From positions 85,785-149,784 of the forward strand of contig NZ_UFQO01000005.1 of NCBI RefSeq assembly GCF_900497595.1: 64,000 nt of DNA, read 5' to 3'. Made by a program: the position numbers and the translations under genes. Origin of the DNA: Treponema pectinovorum. GTDB lineage: Bacteria > Spirochaetota > Spirochaetia > Treponematales > Treponemataceae. Positions 61,201 through 64,000 of the stretch are shown here, one piece after another. The notes under the pieces were generated by a model. It was given only the letters and a program-made list of their open reading frames with translations, made no database searches and had not been told where the DNA came from. The first letter of the stretch is position 1; the number at the start of each line of letters is the position of its first letter.

Positions 61201-62927
61201 GTTGTGCAAGTTTAGAATCACAGGCACACCAAAAAGTAGATTCTATTTTGCTGGATTTGGACGAAAAATATTCAAAAGAAAAAAAAGATGAATACACTCA
61301 GATACTCCGCGATTTTTCACGCTTAAATACAAAATCGTTTCCTGATTTTAATTTGGATTCTATTGCAAACGACGATTTGATTTACACTTTTTATTATCCG
61401 GTTTTCTATAGAAGCACAGAAACTTCTGAACTTTTAAATGCGATTTTGATTTTGCAAATATCCACGGAAGAACTAGTAAACAATTTGGCAAGGGCGAGGG
61501 CTTCAATCATCGTAATTGCAGTTATAGTCGCAATGATTGCAATCGCTCTTGGCATAATAGGTTCGTGGATTTTGGCATCTTTAATCGTAGAACCGATAAA
61601 AAAACTTGTTCAGCATGTAAAAATCATCACAGAAACAAAAGATAAAAAAAAGTTAAAGGATTTTACTATTTCTGTAAAATCTCATGACGAAATTGGAACT
61701 TTAGGACAGGCCGTAAACGAAATGACCGATGGGCTTGTAAAAGCTGCGGAAGACGAAGAAAAAGCGGCAGAGCAGGAAAAAATGGCTCTCGACGGAAAAG
61801 CAGTGCAGCAGACTTTTCTTCCTTTGAACGCTGCGGACAAAGGCGGCAAGCAGACAACTGCGGAATTAAAAGAAAAAAATGTAGAAATTTTTGGCTATTA
61901 TGAAGGCGCGGATGCAGTTTCTGGTGATTATTTTGACTATAAAAAATTGGACGAAAGGTTTTATGCGATAATAAAATGCGACGTTTCTGGTCACGGAGTT
62001 CCAGCGGCTCTTATGATGACAGTTGTCGCAACCTTATTCCGAAAATATTTTGAAAATTGGACATTCAAAGAAAAAGGAACTTCACTCAATCGGCTTGTTG
62101 TCGATATAAACGACTTTATAGAATCCTTAGGGGTAAAAGGAAAATTTGCAACTTTGATGATTTGCCTTTTTGACACAAAAACTGGTGATGTTTACGTTTG
62201 TAACGCAGGCGATAACATAATTCATGTTTTTGACCAAAATACAAAACAAGAAAAAACAATAACACTCCACGAAGCTCCAGCAGCAGGTCCGCTTCCATCG
62301 TTTATGGTAGATATGAAAGGCGGCTTTATCGTAGAAAAAATTCACTTGAATCCTGGCGATGTTTTACTTTTGTACACGGACGGTATCGAAGAAGCAACGA
62401 GATTTTTCCGCGATTCAAATTATGAAGTAACACAATGCAGACAGGAAGGCTTAAAAGAAGGCGATGTGCATTTTAACCACAAAGTAGGACAAACTTCATC
62501 GCAGCTAGAAGCCGTTCGAGTAAAGCAGATACTCGAAGCCGCTTTGAACCGCAAACAGTTTGTTCTAACAAAATATCACAATCCAATTCCAAACGAATCT
62601 TTGATTTTTGATTTTTCAACTTTGGAAGGGACTATAGACGATTCTATAATGGCACTAGTTTCAGTTGAAAAAATCTTTAGAATCTACAAAAGACCAGATT
62701 CAAAAGGCAGCGTTCAAAGAAACGAAAAAGGCGATGTTGTAATAACAGGCGATGGAATTCGCGTGGACAGAAAAATCGACGCTTTCTTAAAAAAGACATT
62801 CAACCGCTACGATTTTTATTGTTCTTCGCTCGTGGATATGGAAGAAGAAAACTATGTTTATTACACGAACGTAAACGAAGATCCACAGGCAGACGATTTA
62901 ACCTTGCTTGCGATAAAAAAAGTCTGA
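58242..62927 (+). CDS. SpoIIE-family sensor phosphatase with large ectodomain
   Basis: A 1561-aa protein with a signal peptide (IFLIVVFFAGSFFANS). Residues 30-400 have BNR-type propeller motifs (SKDGGESFSF, SHDGIKWSSF); 420-780 have Ig-like modules (YSWSFSLDENEEPSTQ, YYFKAKVLDMAGNWSD). TM helices are at about 784-805, 849-872 and 1087-1116, with a second sensor loop between the last two. HAMP is about 1112-1165, and PP2C/SpoIIE about 1200-1561 (GDYFDY, CDVSGHGVPAALM, DGIEEA, DDLTLLAIKK). It dephosphorylates anti-anti-sigma-type proteins in response to outside signals. The metal Asp residues look intact. Confidence 0.9.
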   Translation: MKDFIPSKNLKRFIFLIVVFFAGSFFANSQELYFENPIPLTSKNTQFPIALKSVGRNYVFFEEVSENKLYINFISRGEEENQWSVKKNVAGPFEFLGEVPDIYTACALDDGTLTVGVTLSQYEIGVYTSKDGGESFSFVKLSMSDQRIVAPRIFKTKKGEFVLFASLGSENKFSIAFSKSHDGIKWSSFTHFLPSRELDNSFSPFLCPTPEGDMVVFQAHFSVPNKPKTFQLYSTLSKDDLKTFSVPVLLSDDSSTANRRRNSFIEYSNQSPALFFDGKKILCAWERNEVRSENTYIALAVLDFDGKIPEKNRVREYDSQKKSHRPNFFNFLGENYLLWFDENQGAYQVKENSNGSFSYERLIKNSAKASFIYPVISSYGKEISYIWQKKEGQSQLYMVRQDKFAQKPVLTPVSFRQGSRSRQEKVRVNLTIPQDTNGIAGYSWSFSLDENEEPSTQDKDLIVERNLSSGKSYSLNASAFSDGKYYFKAKVLDMAGNWSDSASLEYYRDLTPPKKVTINDLPKDEYSFLQSSTFTINWQKDESDSDIAGYSWALTRVDSLDEKFKDSKNHPQKSSKEKIESYIDKINRNEKEYLKRAKEPPRSILTKKASCDFNNIRNGIYVFSVCGIDEVGNVGESQKILLIANKYIPFTFISGLKTSRDELGALQIDVYGQDFSTEGYISQIFIDRDGKLPYDRVLNYNKGEFQIKSNSLITGIHLEDLDVGNYGIFLYHTERGISPLNANSRLNRFSVDESGTVKIERPYQAVPVWKSFDIQKTKSLSIVDLLIYLAIFLGIFICAFSIRGIVFVYKESVLIHSQVLALLNGGDMPLTKKMKIEKLKRRQTSLKLKLVLFTVLLVLAIVMMVSLSLGKNMIKTQRQTLSESMYEQVLVLLEGMSNSVQNAMLDAREGGGTVALIDLVKQADTFKSAVYATIIGRGLENNDSNLDYFWASTQTSSEVAQKLDAGEALVGKSRFKAGTIEQKIAISCASLESQAHQKVDSILLDLDEKYSKEKKDEYTQILRDFSRLNTKSFPDFNLDSIANDDLIYTFYYPVFYRSTETSELLNAILILQISTEELVNNLARARASIIVIAVIVAMIAIALGIIGSWILASLIVEPIKKLVQHVKIITETKDKKKLKDFTISVKSHDEIGTLGQAVNEMTDGLVKAAEDEEKAAEQEKMALDGKAVQQTFLPLNAADKGGKQTTAELKEKNVEIFGYYEGADAVSGDYFDYKKLDERFYAIIKCDVSGHGVPAALMMTVVATLFRKYFENWTFKEKGTSLNRLVVDINDFIESLGVKGKFATLMICLFDTKTGDVYVCNAGDNIIHVFDQNTKQEKTITLHEAPAAGPLPSFMVDMKGGFIVEKIHLNPGDVLLLYTDGIEEATRFFRDSNYEVTQCRQEGLKEGDVHFNHKVGQTSSQLEAVRVKQILEAALNRKQFVLTKYHNPIPNESLIFDFSTLEGTIDDSIMALVSVEKIFRIYKRPDSKGSVQRNEKGDVVITGDGIRVDRKIDAFLKKTFNRYDFYCSSLVDMEEENYVYYTNVNEDPQADDLTLLAIKKV

Positions 62928-62999
62928 TTTTCTCAATAAAAAATCAAAAAATTGCAAACTTGTGCTAAAATCAAAACAAACAAGAATTGGAGTGAAGTT

Positions 63000-63311
63000 A
63001 TGGAATTAAAAGAAGAGATGAAAAAATATTTTGAAAAAGGCGTAAAAACTTCAAAAAAAGCGTTTACAAAGGCAAGCGAGGCAGTAAGCCGTTTTTCAGA
63101 TGAAAGCGTTATTCGTCTGGAAAAACATCAGTTGCAGGCAAAGTTAAAAGAAGAAAAGCTTGAATTAGCGGAGCAGGTTTTAAAACTATTTGAAAATTCT
63201 GACAAAAAAACAATCTCAAAAGCCGACGAAACTTTAACGCAAATCCTGCAAAATATAAACGAAATAAAAGAAAAAATCGCAAATCTCGAGTCCCAGTTAG
63301 AAAAAAAATAG
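63000..63311 (+). CDS. Small coiled-coil protein
   Basis: A 103-aa highly charged protein from ATG 63000, chosen because TTGGAG lies before it. It is almost entirely helical and Lys/Glu-rich (ELKEEMKKYFEKG, LKEEKLELAEQVLKLF), ending in a coiled coil (INEIKEKIANLESQLEKK). I recognise no family. It starts 72 nt after the phosphatase and could be transcribed with it, or from its own promoter. Confidence 0.65.
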   Translation: MELKEEMKKYFEKGVKTSKKAFTKASEAVSRFSDESVIRLEKHQLQAKLKEEKLELAEQVLKLFENSDKKTISKADETLTQILQNINEIKEKIANLESQLEKK

Positions 63312-63329
63312 TCCTGTTTCATAGAGGCG

Positions 63330-63475
63330 GTTCGGCACAGCCTTTCGGCAGAGCCGTCGCTATGTACGCCCTTCGCTAACGCTCATCCTCCTCGGCAGCA
63401 CGAGAGTGCTGCCTTCGGTGGACTTACGGGGCTTCCAGCGCTACCGCAGAACAGCGATTAGCAGCCCCCGTAGGC
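63330..63475. repeat. GC-rich dispersed repeat
   Basis: Shares TTCGCTAACGCTCATCCTCC (63374-63393) and the following CGGTGGACT with 49165-49225 in the same orientation. It also holds the inverted repeats CAGCACGAGAGTGCTG (63402-63417) and a GCTTCCAGCGCT motif. It is part of a 689-nt gene-free end of the window. Confidence 0.65.
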
Positions 63476-63540
63476 ACAATTCTTTAAAAAAACATCTCTA
63501 AAACAAATATAAACACCGCATATACAATTCTTTTCAAAAA

Positions 63541-63700
63541 AAACATCTCGTCCAAAATCAATCATCAAACTTCGCCTGCAAAATCTCCTCGTAAAACCAC
63601 ATCTCGTCAAAACCCAATATCAAACTTCGCCTGCAAAATCTCCTCGTAAAACCACATCTCGTCAAAACCCAATATCAAACTTCGCCTGCAAAATCTCGTC
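63541..63700. repeat. 55-bp tandem repeat, about three copies
   Basis: Copies begin at 63567, 63622 and 63677, exactly 55 bp apart, sharing AAACTTCGCCTGCAAAATC, TCGTAAAACCACATCTC and GTCAAAACCCAATATC. A second direct repeat, CACCGCATATACAATTCTT, flanks the block (about 63507 and 63717). The units are AT-rich, unlike the dispersed family. They are not CRISPR: no spacer of changing sequence lies between them. Confidence 0.8.
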
Positions 63701-63860
63701 TAAACAAAACAACAACACCGCATATACAATTCTTGTCATAAAAAAACATCTCGTCATAAAAAACATCAAACACCGCTCACACAACATTTTCAAAAGAAAG
63801 AAGAAATAAAAAAAATATTTGAAAAAGAAGAAAAAAAAAGGGAAAAGGAAGAGGAAAGTA

Positions 63861-64000
63861 TTGACAAAAGAAGAAGGAGGGTGATATAGTCATTCTCACC
63901 CGCTACAAACACTAGCGGACAGTTCTTTGAAAAGAAAATTAGTGAAGGAAAAAAGACAAGACAAAGCACTAAAAGAAAGGCAAAGAAATGAGTTTTTCTT
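63861..64000 (+). promoter_or_regulatory. rRNA-operon-type promoter and antitermination leader
   Basis: TTGACA (63861-63866), 18 bp, TATAGT (63885-63890), then in the transcript a hairpin CCGCTA-CAAACAC-TAGCGG (63900-63918) and AGTTCTTTGAAAA (63921-63933), which fits the rrn boxA of other bacteria; the hairpin-then-boxA order is that of boxB-boxA in rRNA leaders. The following A/G-rich stretch to the edge has no ORF. The 16S gene would start outside the window. The promoter is clear; the rRNA call is inferred. Confidence 0.7.

Noticed and set aside
63541..63700. Possible CRISPR array in the 55-bp repeats
   Set aside because: Copies are contiguous with no unique spacers between constant repeats, and no cas genes are in the window.

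Overview
The window looks like chromosome of a Treponema-type spirochaete carrying the early region of a Mu-like transposable prophage at its left edge. The assignment rests on several things: AT-rich coding with many A/U-ending codons, a UPF0164/FadL-type outer-membrane protein, tandem YjgP/YjgQ permeases, a bactofilin, a very large SpoIIE-type sensor phosphatase and the order rimP-nusA-infB-rbfA-truB-rpsO-pnp. The species cannot be named from the sequence alone.

Layout. Positions 1-~6570 hold a prophage early module: a leftward XRE repressor cut by the window edge, an operator-like region, then rightward genes for a Ner-like protein, a small protein, Gam, an unknown HTH-like protein, a MuA-type DDE transposase, a MuB-type AAA ATPase, GemA/gp16, a 52-aa Cys-rich protein and two small HTH-like proteins. 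No late (head/tail) genes follow. The module abuts an HD-domain gene that has lost its 5' part (6571-7134), so the right end of the element lies just before 6571. Positions 7191-18047 are mostly monocistronic chromosomal genes: a LysM/LytM-like protein, a DnaQ-like exonuclease, two phosphohexomutases, two envelope-type hypothetical proteins, an HTH-EIIA fusion, a transglutaminase-like protein and a pseudouridine synthase. Positions 18039-27723 form the translation/transcription cluster rimP, nusA (with a C-terminal zinc ribbon), infB (with a Gly/Arg/Asn-rich insert), rbfA, a truB-ribF fusion, rpsO and pnp. It starts at a textbook sigma-70 promoter followed at once by a hairpin with a U-tract, and ends at a strong terminator.

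Positions 27808-40170 carry dut, two lptF/lptG-like permeases, tgt, a HEAT-repeat protein, a DEAH helicase, a CapA-like lipoprotein, a bactofilin, a TPR protein and an MtaB-type methylthiotransferase. Positions 40236-43713 are an Mla-type lipid transport operon (permease, ATPase, MCE protein) plus a lipoprotein. After that come a REC-like/PilZ protein, HU, a small secreted protein, tRNA-Lys(UUU), a NifU-like/GGGtGRT pair, a formate/nitrite-type channel, enolase, a DUF4912 protein beside a GH57 homologue that lacks its catalytic residues, a UPF0164 protein, and a TPR protein in an operon with a 1561-aa SpoIIE-family sensor phosphatase. The window ends in 55-bp tandem repeats and then what looks like an rRNA operon promoter and leader (TTGACA-N18-TATAGT, hairpin, boxA).

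Outside genes, the main unexplained structure is a family of GC-rich, hairpin-rich dispersed repeats (about 8116-8520, 46278-46400, 49110-49450, 50880-51055, 63330-63475). A second recurring pattern is a -10 hexamer placed only 6-9 nt before an ATG at several genes without a Shine-Dalgarno, which suggests leaderless mRNAs.
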